Part shown: positions 9,257-18,312 of the stretch, one piece after another
How positions within the stretch are numbered: the stretch's first letter is position 1
Layout of the letters: each line of letters begins with the position of its first letter
Assembly (NCBI GenBank): GCA_020073375.1
Contig: JAIQFG010000037.1
Span: 1-44,035, forward strand
Length of the DNA stretch: 44,035 nt
From: Terriglobia bacterium
GTDB taxonomy: Bacteria; Acidobacteriota; Terriglobia; Acidiferrales; UBA7541
Reading direction: 5' to 3'
Program-made: the position numbers and the translations under genes
The notes under the pieces: model-generated
Told to the model about the DNA's origin: nothing
The model's database searches: none
What the model saw: the letters and a program-made list of their open reading frames with translations, nothing else

Positions 9257-11383
9257 ATGCCGCAACCATCGAAGATCAATTTTCCGCGCGCAATTCTGAC
9301 GATCCTCGCGATCGCAATCTCTGTTTCCCTGGCCGGCCTCGGCGCCGGCCTGGTCAGGGCGCAAAACGCGCCCTCGCAGCCCTCGGCGGCATCCGCAAAA
9401 GTCATGCACACGGACGACCTGCAGCGCTCCTACCGCCTGGACCACTACAAGCTCCTGGCCGATAGCGGCGCTTCTCGCGGCGAAAACATTTATTTCTTCA
9501 AGTGCTGGATGTGCCACAACAAATACGCCAAGACCGGGCCCGCGCTGAAGAGCCTCTACAAGCACGACACCATGATGTCCGGCGATCCCGTCAACGATGA
9601 GAGCGTCATCGCAAAAATCAAGGAAGGCGGGCCCGGGATGCCTTCCTTCAAAACCACCTTGTCCGAAACCGACATGAAGGATTTGGCCACCTACATCCGC
9701 GAAGGCAAGTGCTGCGTCGAAGGCGAGGATCCTCCCGCCAATCCCCTGTACACGGCCGAAACCAATAAGTGGCCCGTGCAAAGCGGGCTCCGTGGCGGCG
9801 CCACCGGCACCGTCCGCGTAACCAGCGGCGATTCACCGGAAGGCATCGGCGTGCAACTGGTCGCGCCCAATGGCGTCCGCACCACCGTGTACACGAATGA
9901 CGCGGGTCACTTCGAGTTTCCAAAAATGCAGGCGGGGAATTACATATTGCGAATTCCCACGCCGCGCGAATTCCAGCCCTACCGTGTCGACAATGTCCAC
10001 ATCGATGGCGCCGCCAAGCTCGACGACATCGTCCTTGAACGCGTTTCCGCCAGCGACGGCTTGCCCTCCACCCCCGAAATCGAAAGCCAGTTGAGCGGCG
10101 CGGAATTATTGTGGAACGTTCCCGGCACCGGCCAGGAAAAATCGCTGTTCCAGAAGAATTGCTCCGCGTGCCATTCCTGGCAGCAGGTCTTCCGTAACCG
10201 CTACGACGAACGCAGTTGGGCCCTGATCGTCGACCGCATGACGCACTACTCCGGCACGTCGCTGGTGATCCGCATCAAGGGGACCACAACGACCGGCGGC
10301 GGAAATGGTTCTGTTTCCCGGCAGGACGGAACTACCGACGAGGAAGCCAACATCCTAACCAAGTGGCTCGCGCGCGTTCGAGGCCCGGAAGCCAAGGACG
10401 AACCGCTGCGCTTTTTCCCGCGTCCTCGCGGTGAGGCCACCAAAGTCGTCGTCACCGAATACCAGTTGCCCCAGGAACTCCTTGCCCTTCATGACGCGCA
10501 GGGCGATTCCAAGGGCAACATCTGGTGGAGCAGCCACAAGACGGATGTCGTCGGCCAGCTCGATCCCAAAACCGGCATCGTGAAGGAGTACTCCATCCCT
10601 CTCACTCCCGGCGCCATGCCCGGCACGCACGCCGTGCGCCTGGACAAACATGACATTCCCTGGTTCTCCGAAAATTGGGGACACAACCTGAATCGCCTCG
10701 ATCCTCAGACCGGCAAAGTCATCCAGGTAAAAATCGAAGACACCGTGCCGCTGAACGCCCCGGGCTTCGGCAATTTCAGCATGACCGACGATGGTTTCGT
10801 CTGGGACAGCCGCGACTATAACCTGCGCAAGATCGATCCGGAGACCGGCAAGGTCGTGCAGCGCTGGCCCCTCCAGGTGGGCTTCAGTTACGACAATCTG
10901 ATTTCCAGGGACGGCAAATATTATGGCGGCGGAGGCTTGCCCGCCTGGGGAAACACCGCCGAACGCATGGACCTGAAGACTGGTGAATGGATCAAATCCA
11001 ACACCGGCACTCACATGGCCACCGCCAAGCGAGGCGGCTTCGATATCTACAACAATCCCTGGTTCGGCGGCGGCGATGGTGCCCTGGTCGAGCTGAACTC
11101 AAAGACGGGCCGCATCGACGAGTTCTATCCGCCGACTCCTCCCAGCCCGCTCACCGATTTCTACGAAGCCATGCCCGACGACAACGGCGAAGTCTGGGCT
11201 GGCGTCCTGCACGGCCGCCAGATGGTGCGCCTCGATCCAAAGTCGGGCCGCTGGATCGTCTACGAATTGCCCGAGCCCTTTGCCTACGATCGCCGCACGT
11301 ACATCGACGCTTCCACCAAGCCCGTCACGGTGTGGTACGTCGATTACAACGGCTACTTGGTCCGCGTCCAGCCGCTGGATTAA
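9257..11383 (+). CDS. Secreted diheme Vgb-like beta-propeller protein
   Basis: A 708-residue exported paralog of the preceding gene. In order: an N-terminal signal/anchor segment (10-35), a cytochrome c domain with CWMCH (83-87) and a Met-containing segment (GGPGMPSF, about 125-132) that could supply the distal ligand, a carboxypeptidase-regulatory-like domain (185-262), a second heme site CSACH (302-306), and a propeller (about 400-708) with repeated LDPKTG-like turns. ATG 9257 is chosen because CAGGTG precedes it; the GTG at 9251 lacks a site. It lies 198 bases after its neighbour on the same strand, so co-transcription is likely. Electron transfer in the periplasm is plausible; the substrate is unknown. 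Confidence 0.85.
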   Translation: MPQPSKINFPRAILTILAIAISVSLAGLGAGLVRAQNAPSQPSAASAKVMHTDDLQRSYRLDHYKLLADSGASRGENIYFFKCWMCHNKYAKTGPALKSLYKHDTMMSGDPVNDESVIAKIKEGGPGMPSFKTTLSETDMKDLATYIREGKCCVEGEDPPANPLYTAETNKWPVQSGLRGGATGTVRVTSGDSPEGIGVQLVAPNGVRTTVYTNDAGHFEFPKMQAGNYILRIPTPREFQPYRVDNVHIDGAAKLDDIVLERVSASDGLPSTPEIESQLSGAELLWNVPGTGQEKSLFQKNCSACHSWQQVFRNRYDERSWALIVDRMTHYSGTSLVIRIKGTTTTGGGNGSVSRQDGTTDEEANILTKWLARVRGPEAKDEPLRFFPRPRGEATKVVVTEYQLPQELLALHDAQGDSKGNIWWSSHKTDVVGQLDPKTGIVKEYSIPLTPGAMPGTHAVRLDKHDIPWFSENWGHNLNRLDPQTGKVIQVKIEDTVPLNAPGFGNFSMTDDGFVWDSRDYNLRKIDPETGKVVQRWPLQVGFSYDNLISRDGKYYGGGGLPAWGNTAERMDLKTGEWIKSNTGTHMATAKRGGFDIYNNPWFGGGDGALVELNSKTGRIDEFYPPTPPSPLTDFYEAMPDDNGEVWAGVLHGRQMVRLDPKSGRWIVYELPEPFAYDRRTYIDASTKPVTVWYVDYNGYLVRVQPLD

Positions 11384-11430
11384 ATGCTCCCAGCGCAGGA
11401 CTCAAAATTTGCAGAACAAATGAAAGAGCT

Positions 11431-11497
11431 GTCATTCCGTTCGCGGTGAGCGTTCACCGTGAACCGAGGCATGTTTCCTGCCGAGGAATCCCTCTTT
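11431..11497. repeat. Degenerate copy of the CATTCCG / GGAATCCCTC repeat
   Basis: Starts with GTCATTCCG and ends with GAGGAATCCCTCTTT, the same end sequences as the inverted repeat at 5009-5081, but with a different interior that contains its own small hairpin (GGTGA/TCACC). It lies between the convergent ends of the diheme propeller gene and the NHL-propeller gene, where a bidirectional terminator would be useful. Confidence 0.55.
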
Positions 11498-11504
11498 ACT
11501 TTAA

Positions 11505-13001
11505 CTATTCCGTGTACTTGCCCACGTCCGCGCTGCCCGTTCCGGAGCACCCCGTCGCACCATACCGCAAAAACTTCTGCGTCCTCGCCGCGCCATCCAC
11601 TTCTCCGACGTAGACATTCCCCTCGGAATCGGTAGCCACCATGTGCGGCCAGTGAAATTCGCCCGCCTGCCGCCCGCCTCCGCCAAACCGGCTGAGCTCC
11701 GTCAGGTTCTGCCGGTTGATCACGTAAATCACGTCATTGAGTAGGTCGGCGACGTACATGCAGCTCTGCTTCGCGTCGGTCGAAAAATTCACCGTGCCCG
11801 ACGTCCCGCCGATAGTCTGCGGAGCGACGTGCACTTCGCCCACATAGCCGCACTTGCCCACATCTCCATTCGGATTCGAGCACGGCTTTCCCGCCTCGGA
11901 GGCCTTGAAAATCTGCACTCGATTGTTGCCGCGATCGCACACGTACAGCAGGCCGTCGTTCGCCAGCTTGGCGCAATGAACGGGACTGCGGAAGAATTTC
12001 GGTTTCATGTTGCCCGCCTTGAAATCGGCCGGCCATGAACCGGCGCCCTCTCCCACGTCCGCGTCGCCGCCATTCTCCCCTTCCACCGGATTCTGCCCGT
12101 ACGCGCCAAAATGCCCCACGTATTTTCCGGTGGTCGCGTCCACGATCAGCACGCGCCGGTTCCCGTACCCGTCGGCGATGTACATGAGGTTCGTCTTCGG
12201 ATCGACGACCATGTCGGCGGGCCAGAACGGTTCGGGAGTTCCGTTCACGCCGCCGTTCATGTCGTTGCTGTTCGGTCCCTTTGCGCCCGCGGTTCCAATC
12301 TGGTAAACGAACGTGCCGTCCGGCTTGAATTTCAGAATCTGCGAATCGTTCCCAAAATTCGGCGCCCACGGATATTGCCCGTGAAAATTGCGCGCCTGCC
12401 CGTTCCCCGCGACGTACACAAAATCGTTCTGGTCGATGTAAATCCCGTGCTCGCGCGCGGGCCACACGCAACCGTCCTGCTGCCGGCACTTCGTCTCCAG
12501 AAAGCCTGCGTCTCCGGGACCGCCCCATGATTTCAATAATTTCCCCGCCTTGTCGAACACCAGCACCGACGGCGCGGCGTTGCAGCAGCCGTTGATTTGC
12601 CCCAGGGGCCGCGGAAATCCCAGCGCACTGATCGGGTTTCCCTTCGCGTCCTTGCCCGCCGCGCCCTGCATCCCGCTGTCGCTGGACGTGACCGAGCGAG
12701 GGCGGTGATATACCCAGATCTGGTCGTGCTTGTCGACGGCAATTCCGCCCACATCGCCAATCACCCAGTGGTGCGGCAGAGGCTGAGGCCAAGCCGGATC
12801 GAGCACAAACCCCGGGGACGCTCCTTTGTGCTCCACCGCCATCCCTTCCGCGAGCCTGTCGAGCACGCGCGCCTTCTGCAGAGCGTCCTTGGCGGTCGCG
12901 CCAGACTGCTGCGCGCCCACTGACGCAACGAACTGCGGCAAGCTCAACACGCTCGCCAGTGCCACCACCCAACTCACACTGCGAATCATTCTGGAATTCA
13001 T
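11505..13001 (-). CDS. Secreted NHL-type beta-propeller protein
   Basis: A 498-residue protein with a signal peptide (1-31) and a long series of NHL-like blades, e.g. GGIAVDKHDQIWV, HGIYIDQNDFVYVA, MVVDPKTNLMYIADG and CDRGNNRVQIF. It resembles the secreted six-bladed propeller proteins common in Acidobacteriota and the product at 25434-26687. Several Cys (GCCNAAP, CGYVG) suggest disulfides. ATG 13001 follows an AGGGGG purine run seven bases upstream. It converges on the propeller genes to its left and follows the DUF2339/DUF3999 pair on the same strand with a 31-base gap, so it may belong to that transcript. No catalytic role can be read from sequence. Confidence 0.82.
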   Translation of the reverse strand: MNSRMIRSVSWVVALASVLSLPQFVASVGAQQSGATAKDALQKARVLDRLAEGMAVEHKGASPGFVLDPAWPQPLPHHWVIGDVGGIAVDKHDQIWVYHRPRSVTSSDSGMQGAAGKDAKGNPISALGFPRPLGQINGCCNAAPSVLVFDKAGKLLKSWGGPGDAGFLETKCRQQDGCVWPAREHGIYIDQNDFVYVAGNGQARNFHGQYPWAPNFGNDSQILKFKPDGTFVYQIGTAGAKGPNSNDMNGGVNGTPEPFWPADMVVDPKTNLMYIADGYGNRRVLIVDATTGKYVGHFGAYGQNPVEGENGGDADVGEGAGSWPADFKAGNMKPKFFRSPVHCAKLANDGLLYVCDRGNNRVQIFKASEAGKPCSNPNGDVGKCGYVGEVHVAPQTIGGTSGTVNFSTDAKQSCMYVADLLNDVIYVINRQNLTELSRFGGGGRQAGEFHWPHMVATDSEGNVYVGEVDGAARTQKFLRYGATGCSGTGSADVGKYTE

Positions 13002-13032
13002 CCTGTCGCCCCCTGAATCTGAGTTTGCGTTC

Positions 13033-14244
13033 TTACGCCCCCGCATTTTTCATCGACCGCACAGCGATCCCGCCCAGCACCGCCACCGCCGCCAGAATCG
13101 CCGCCCACAGCACCGCCGGATGCCGTTCCGACCATGGCCGCTCGTCAGGACGCCCCGTGTACGCGGCATTCGCCTCCTCGGCGTCCAGTTGCACAGGCCC
13201 CGCGTTTGCATCCGTCTGGAAAAGCTGCGCGTAGTCGTATACCGGCGCGTTAAGTTTCCCGTCGCCGTAATAAAATTCCAGCGAAGTTCCCGCGTCGCAA
13301 TCGAAATAAATCCGCCGCTCGTACTGCTCCAGGCGCGCGCCGGTAATCTTGAGCGGCGCGTCGTCGCCATTGTGGATCACCGCGCGCAGTTTTCCCTGGC
13401 CCGTTGCATTCAGATCGAGCCACGTCTGCTCGACGTCGATCTTCTGCCCGTTGCGCTGCAGGTGAATTCTCCGGATTTCGCCGGTACTCACGGTCGAGCC
13501 CTTGCCGTCCTGGACCTCCATCCCGCGCTGGAAATTTCCCTGCGCCGGGTCGATGGTTAGCAGCACACGCTCCACCGGAATGTTCCTCGAAACCTCGGCC
13601 GTCAATACCGTGTCCTTGCCCTCCTGCGTCTGTTTGAGCGCGCTGCCCAGTTCGCGCCACACGGCCTGCTGCGCTCGTTCGATTCCCGCCGTCGCGCCCT
13701 GCACATCGGCGGGTTTCACCGGGCCTTCTAGTGTGACCCTCAAATAGTTGTAGGTGCTGACGGGAATTTGCAGCGTGCTGTTGTGCCCCAGCTTTTCATC
13801 CGACAAATCGAAAAGTGTTGTCATTCCCAGGTTGGCCCACTTCGTTCCGTGCGGATCGTCCTGGCCGTCGACACGCGCATGAGCCACGTAGTTCTTTGCC
13901 GCGAGGTCCAGCGTGATGCGGTCGTACTCCGGCACGCCCGACATATCCAAAAGGAACTGCGTCTCCCCGCCAAGCGTGCCTGGCTGCAGCAGGCGCACGG
14001 ATTTCTGTTCGGTCCGCGAACTGCCGTACATAATTTTTCGCGTGTAGGGAATCTCCTTGCCGCCGGCGTACAGCCGCAAATCGTCCAGATCCGGCAGAGC
14101 GTGTTCCCAGATGGTTTCGTCCACTGCGGCATAATGCTGGCCGCCCGCCGTGGGCGCGGCCAGTTTTCGCTGATATTTGAAATAGAGAATCGCGGGACTG
14201 GTTACCAGCAAGACCGCCAGCAATCCCCAGGTTGTCCGCATCAT
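13033..14244 (-). CDS. DUF3999 family membrane-anchored protein
   Basis: A 403-residue protein with an N-terminal membrane segment (about 5-20), a large extracytoplasmic beta-rich region, and a C-terminal transmembrane helix (AVLWAAILAAVAVLGGIAV) ending in a short basic tail. This layout and its pairing with DUF2339 fit the DUF3999 family. Its ATG overlaps the stop of the DUF2339 gene by four bases (ATGA, 14241-14244), indicating translational coupling. Function unknown; a joint envelope role with the DUF2339 protein is inferred from the coupling. Confidence 0.78.
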   Translation of the reverse strand: MMRTTWGLLAVLLVTSPAILYFKYQRKLAAPTAGGQHYAAVDETIWEHALPDLDDLRLYAGGKEIPYTRKIMYGSSRTEQKSVRLLQPGTLGGETQFLLDMSGVPEYDRITLDLAAKNYVAHARVDGQDDPHGTKWANLGMTTLFDLSDEKLGHNSTLQIPVSTYNYLRVTLEGPVKPADVQGATAGIERAQQAVWRELGSALKQTQEGKDTVLTAEVSRNIPVERVLLTIDPAQGNFQRGMEVQDGKGSTVSTGEIRRIHLQRNGQKIDVEQTWLDLNATGQGKLRAVIHNGDDAPLKITGARLEQYERRIYFDCDAGTSLEFYYGDGKLNAPVYDYAQLFQTDANAGPVQLDAEEANAAYTGRPDERPWSERHPAVLWAAILAAVAVLGGIAVRSMKNAGA

Positions 14245-16148
14245 CGGTCGCCCTGATCCGTTTCTTTCGTTGCACGCGGAGACAGCCCCAGCCAGTCGCG
14301 CTGGTAAATAAACGAAATCCCAAGCAGCACCGCGCCCAGCGCGATAAAGCTCACAATCCGGTAACTCCCGCCAAGCTGTGAAACGTCGTACAGGAACACT
14401 TTGCAGATCGTGAACGCGATCAAAATCAAGGACTGCCAGCGCACAAACGCCGACCGCCTGCGAAATCCAATCGTCATTAGAATCGCGCCGTAGACCAGCC
14501 AGATCGCCGAGTAGCTGAAGTCCCGCTCCAGATTCAGCTGATGATAATCCGAGGCCAGGTTTCCGCTCGCAATCATCCTCCTGTCAAAATAATCCGAAGC
14601 CTCCATTGTCAGCGCGATCAACGCCAGCAAATTTACGCCAACGGCGGCGCCATCCAGAAAAATCATCTCCGTGTGCGCCGCATGCCGCTTTCCCAACACC
14701 GCGATTCCGCCCAGCACCGCGATGGCCACGGCGTACGTCGCAAAGCGCATGTTGAACACCAGCGTCTCCGCGCGGATCTGGTCAAAGAAGAGCAGTCGGC
14801 CGATCCCCAGCACCAGCGCCACCGCCGCAAAGTATCGCAGAAAATCGGTGCGCACCTGCACGCTCAGCCACAGCAGCACACCGGACTCCACCAGCCACCC
14901 GATGGTGATCCATTGCGCGTCCAGCTTCAGCGGAATCGCAATCGTGAGGAACGCCACGGCGATGGCCACGTGCACCAGATTGATGAACGCGGCGTCCTCG
15001 GCCGTGGCGCGTTTCTTGATCGCGCTCCCCAGCCCCAGATAAACCGCCGCCAGCGCCAGCGCATACCAGGTAAGCGCGGTCTTGTCCTCTTCATATATCA
15101 TGTACAGCGCCAGGAAGAACGCCGCCGCATTGCACAAGGGAAGAATCGTCAGCGTAAGGGATGGGCCGGTGAATCGCCTGGACCGTACAGCGTCGGTCAC
15201 CAGCGGAATCACCGCGAAAATCGCCGCGAACAAAGACGCGAATGCCACGGTGATCACGCGCTGGTCGTCCGAATAATATTGCGAATACCATCCCAGATAC
15301 AGCAGGAGGGTGCCCGCGAAACTTCCCCATAGCAGCCGCCGCCACGGCTTAAATACCGCCATGGTCAATATGGCGATGTCCAGCAGAGCGACGTAACAGA
15401 ACAGAACCGCCTCGTGATTTTCTCCCGTCGAAAGCAATACGGGAGTCGAGAATCCGCCCACCAGCGCGAAGCTCGCCAGCAACTCCGCATCCTGGCTCAG
15501 CGCCAGCGCGATCGTCGCCCCGGTCACGATGGCCATCGCCAGGAAAGCGGCCGCCGCGGGGATCAAATGATAAATTTGATACGCTCCCCACAGCGATAAA
15601 TACAGCGTGCCGATACCCACGGCCTTCAGCGAATAGGAAAACGCGGCATAGCCGCGGCTGCGGAATCGCTCGCTCCACGCCACCAGACCAATCCCCAGCA
15701 GCAATCCAATCGCAATCCGCCCGCCCGGCCCCACCCAGTTATTGTCAAACGCGAATTTCAGGAAATAGGAAACCCCGATCAGCATCGCGACGATGCCGAT
15801 TCGATTCAGCCAGTACTGCCCGATCTTCTTTTCAAGATCGGCGTCCGCGCGCGCACTTCCGGAGGTTTCTCCGAAGACGGGCGGCACGCCCGGCCGTGCA
15901 GAGGGCCGTATTTCCTGCGGCGGCGCTGACGCAGAAACATCCGGCACAGGATGGGAGACGGTTGACGCGGAGGGCGGTTGCAGCATCGTTCCGGAGGGCG
16001 GGATGGCCGGTTGCGTTTGTTCCGCGGGGATGTTTTGCCGCCGCGAATCATCCATGATGCCGCTGATCCGCTCCAGCTCGTAAACCCGCGCCGTCAGCGC
16101 CGCAACCTGTATTTTCAGAGCCTCAAGTTCTTCTTCCGGGCTGACCAT
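14241..16148 (-). CDS. DUF2339 polytopic membrane protein
   Basis: A 635-residue protein. Residues 4-28 form a short coiled coil (EEELEALKIQVAALTARV), followed by a Pro/Ser-rich linker to about 110 and then many hydrophobic helices to the end, beginning with YWLNRIGIVAMLIGVSYFLK, the usual DUF2339 signature. ATG 16148 is preferred to TTG 16166, although neither has a strong ribosome binding site. It is first in a coupled pair with DUF3999. DUF2339 proteins are conserved integral membrane proteins of unknown role; nothing here gives a substrate. Confidence 0.85.
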   Translation of the reverse strand: MVSPEEELEALKIQVAALTARVYELERISGIMDDSRRQNIPAEQTQPAIPPSGTMLQPPSASTVSHPVPDVSASAPPQEIRPSARPGVPPVFGETSGSARADADLEKKIGQYWLNRIGIVAMLIGVSYFLKFAFDNNWVGPGGRIAIGLLLGIGLVAWSERFRSRGYAAFSYSLKAVGIGTLYLSLWGAYQIYHLIPAAAAFLAMAIVTGATIALALSQDAELLASFALVGGFSTPVLLSTGENHEAVLFCYVALLDIAILTMAVFKPWRRLLWGSFAGTLLLYLGWYSQYYSDDQRVITVAFASLFAAIFAVIPLVTDAVRSRRFTGPSLTLTILPLCNAAAFFLALYMIYEEDKTALTWYALALAAVYLGLGSAIKKRATAEDAAFINLVHVAIAVAFLTIAIPLKLDAQWITIGWLVESGVLLWLSVQVRTDFLRYFAAVALVLGIGRLLFFDQIRAETLVFNMRFATYAVAIAVLGGIAVLGKRHAAHTEMIFLDGAAVGVNLLALIALTMEASDYFDRRMIASGNLASDYHQLNLERDFSYSAIWLVYGAILMTIGFRRRSAFVRWQSLILIAFTICKVFLYDVSQLGGSYRIVSFIALGAVLLGISFIYQRDWLGLSPRATKETDQGDR

Positions 16149-16528
16149 GCGCGTACAGTAACTCAACTTTCATTCCGAGAGCAAAGAACTTGCTTCGGAA
16201 TATCGGTGCGGATTTACTCCTTACAACAACGCATGATTTGGCGGCGACGACAACGTCCTGCGGAGCGAATCGCGAAACCCCGCTAATATCGAGAAAGACT
16301 AGCTCGTGGCAGAAATGAGACAGCAAATACAGCGAGGGAGTACGACGCCGGTCCGCTCTGGCAGCTTGTCCGGCCGCGGAAGAAGAAAATTGAAGCCGAA
16401 ATTCAGCGCGCGGATCCGCATGCTGAACCTCGGCTTCATCGAAGCATTGCTTGGTCCGGCGGCACAAGGGCCAGGCAATTTGTTGCCTATTCGGCGCGCA
16501 TTGCCTCGGCCATTTATGCGGCGCTTGC
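16149..16528. other. Intergenic region with one short inverted repeat
   Basis: About 380 bases between the start of the DUF2339 gene and the end of the peroxidase gene. Apart from the repeat at 16172-16201 I see no recognisable gene; reading frames here lack ribosome binding sites and family resemblance. The DUF2339 promoter should lie in it, but no clear hexamer pair was found. Confidence 0.5.
16172..16201. repeat. Short inverted repeat related to the CATTCCGA family
   Basis: ATTCCGAGAGCAAAG is followed after one base by CTTGCTTCGGAAT, an almost perfect hairpin with two single-base bulges. The CATTCCGA end is shared with the longer repeat at 5009-5081. It lies just upstream of the DUF2339 start. 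Confidence 0.6.
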
Positions 16529-17569
16529 CTATTGTTTCGGCAGCGGCGTCGAATCTGTCCGGACTGGCAGAATCGGCACATCCACCCTGGGTTGCTCGCC
16601 CGTCAGCGATTGCAGAAACGCCACGATCGAGTCTTCTTCCTGATCGGTCAGCTTCTGCCCAAGCTGGCTGGCGCCCATGATGGCCACCGCCTGTTTCAGG
16701 CTCCAAACCTGCCCGGAATGAAAATATGGCGCTCGCAGCGCCACGTTGCGCAGCGGCCCCGCGCGGAACACATATTCGTCGCTGGCTGTTTTGGTTACTG
16801 CAAAGCGTCCCTTGTCATTCGGGGGCAGAATGTCGGCCCCGGGTTTTTCCACCACGCCAAAGGGGAAATAGGCTCTACCGCCCACATTGATTCCGTTGTG
16901 GCAGGCCGAGCAGCCTTTGTCCATGAAGAGTTTCAGGCCATCCTTTTCCCGCTCGTTCAGGGCATTGGCGTCGCCCTCGAGAAATTGATCGAAATGAGAC
17001 GCAGGAGTAATCAGTGTCGCCTCAAAGGCTTCAATCGCCTTGGCAACATTGTCAAAACTTACGGGGGAACCCTCCTCGGGGAAGGCTTTCTTGAATTGCT
17101 CGACGTAGCCCGGCATTGATAGCAATGTTTTTTCCACGAGCGCGGGCGTAGCGTTCATTTCGACGCCTGCCTGCATCGGCCCTTTAGCCTGGGCTTTTAG
17201 ATCTTCGGCCCGGCCATCCCAGAATTGAGCGATGTTGAAAACGGCATTGAGAACCGTTGGCGCCCGCCGCGGTCCTTTTTGCCAGGCATGACCGATGGAA
17301 GTAGGCCCGGCATCCACGCCGCCGGTGCTCAGATTGTGGCACGACTCGCAACTGATGATTTGGCTGGCCGAAAGACGCGGATCAAAAAACAACATTTTCC
17401 CGAGTTCAATCTTTTCATGGGTAACAGCGTTATTCTTCACGGAGGGAACAATGGATGGGATCGGCTTGAAAGTCTGTTTCGCCGACTGCATCAATTCTTC
17501 CGCACGCAGCGGCAGATTCGCGCCGAGCAGGACCAAAACAATTGCCGCATACAACACGATTCGTTTCAT
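16529..17569 (-). CDS. Cytochrome c peroxidase / MauG family diheme protein
   Basis: A 346-residue periplasmic protein with a signal peptide (1-23, ending LRA) and two c-type heme sites, CESCH (74-78) and CSACH (220-224), with the segments typical of bacterial diheme peroxidases (ELGKMLFFDPRLS, RRAPTVLNAVFN, FWDGRAEDL, LRNVALRAPYFHSG). These enzymes reduce hydrogen peroxide with electrons from small cytochromes or, in MauG-like members, oxidise a partner protein. ATG 17569 has GGGAGG at ideal spacing. It lies 104 bases downstream of the sortase gene on the same strand and may be read through from that operon. Peroxidase versus MauG-type activity cannot be decided. Confidence 0.9.
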   Translation of the reverse strand: MKRIVLYAAIVLVLLGANLPLRAEELMQSAKQTFKPIPSIVPSVKNNAVTHEKIELGKMLFFDPRLSASQIISCESCHNLSTGGVDAGPTSIGHAWQKGPRRAPTVLNAVFNIAQFWDGRAEDLKAQAKGPMQAGVEMNATPALVEKTLLSMPGYVEQFKKAFPEEGSPVSFDNVAKAIEAFEATLITPASHFDQFLEGDANALNEREKDGLKLFMDKGCSACHNGINVGGRAYFPFGVVEKPGADILPPNDKGRFAVTKTASDEYVFRAGPLRNVALRAPYFHSGQVWSLKQAVAIMGASQLGQKLTDQEEDSIVAFLQSLTGEQPRVDVPILPVRTDSTPLPKQ

Positions 17570-17673
17570 GATGACCTCCCACTGGTTACTCTCTTCAAAT
17601 CCTTCCAATCGTCACTGGTTCAAACGTTCTGGCCGCGCTGCGTCTCGAAACATCCGGGCCGTCGAAGCCTGAT

Positions 17674-18312
17674 TCACGGCGCGCCCGGCGCCCTTGGCAA
17701 CGCCGCGATATTGCGCGCGCGGACGATGAATCGCTCCGGCGCCGCTCCCACGTAGTAAAACGGAAAACAGGTCACCAGCGTCAGCGCCGGCTCGCTGGTC
17801 GGTTCAATTACGCGCACCGCGCTCGGAGGCACCACCGCGGTCCATTCCACCTGGTATTGGAATTCGCGATCCGGTGTCCTGAAAATGATGGAGTCGCCCG
17901 GCAGGACGTTGCGCAGCGGCCGGAAAATCCCGTCGCGGTGCCCGGCCAGCGCGACGTTTCCCGTTTCGCCGGGTAGCGCCGTATCCGGAATATGCCCCAC
18001 CGCGCGCCGCAACAACTGCTCGGAATCGCCTTGCACGACCATCGCCTTCAGCTTCAATCGCGGCACCTCCAGTTCGCCGATGACCCCGCCATTGGCAATG
18101 GGCGGCGCAACCGCGGCCGGCGGCTTGGGGATCGCGCGGACCGCCTCAAACCTGGATATCTCGGCCCTCTGATACCAATACTGGTCAACCACGGCGTAAC
18201 CCGCAAAGCCGAGCATCGCGATTCCCGCGACCAGAAAAACAAAATGCGCCGCCCACAGTAATCCCGGTGCAAGTCCTTTCGCATCGTGCCGCATGGAAAA
18301 AGTCGCTCTCAT
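17674..18312 (-). CDS. Class D-type sortase
   Basis: A 212-residue transpeptidase with an N-terminal membrane anchor (about 17-42) and a sortase domain. Catalytic residues are visible: H125 in AGHRDG, C182 in TLVTCFPF and R194 in APERF, the pattern of class D sortases. Its ATG overlaps the stop of the VWFA gene by four bases (ATGA), so the two are coupled. Two secreted proteins with C-terminal LPKTAS plus a hydrophobic segment and a basic tail are encoded at 19381-20049 and 20483-21142 and are the obvious substrates. In a diderm without thick peptidoglycan the acceptor nucleophile is unclear. This is one of the best-supported calls in the window. Confidence 0.92.
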   Translation of the reverse strand: MRATFSMRHDAKGLAPGLLWAAHFVFLVAGIAMLGFAGYAVVDQYWYQRAEISRFEAVRAIPKPPAAVAPPIANGGVIGELEVPRLKLKAMVVQGDSEQLLRRAVGHIPDTALPGETGNVALAGHRDGIFRPLRNVLPGDSIIFRTPDREFQYQVEWTAVVPPSAVRVIEPTSEPALTLVTCFPFYYVGAAPERFIVRARNIAALPRAPGAP

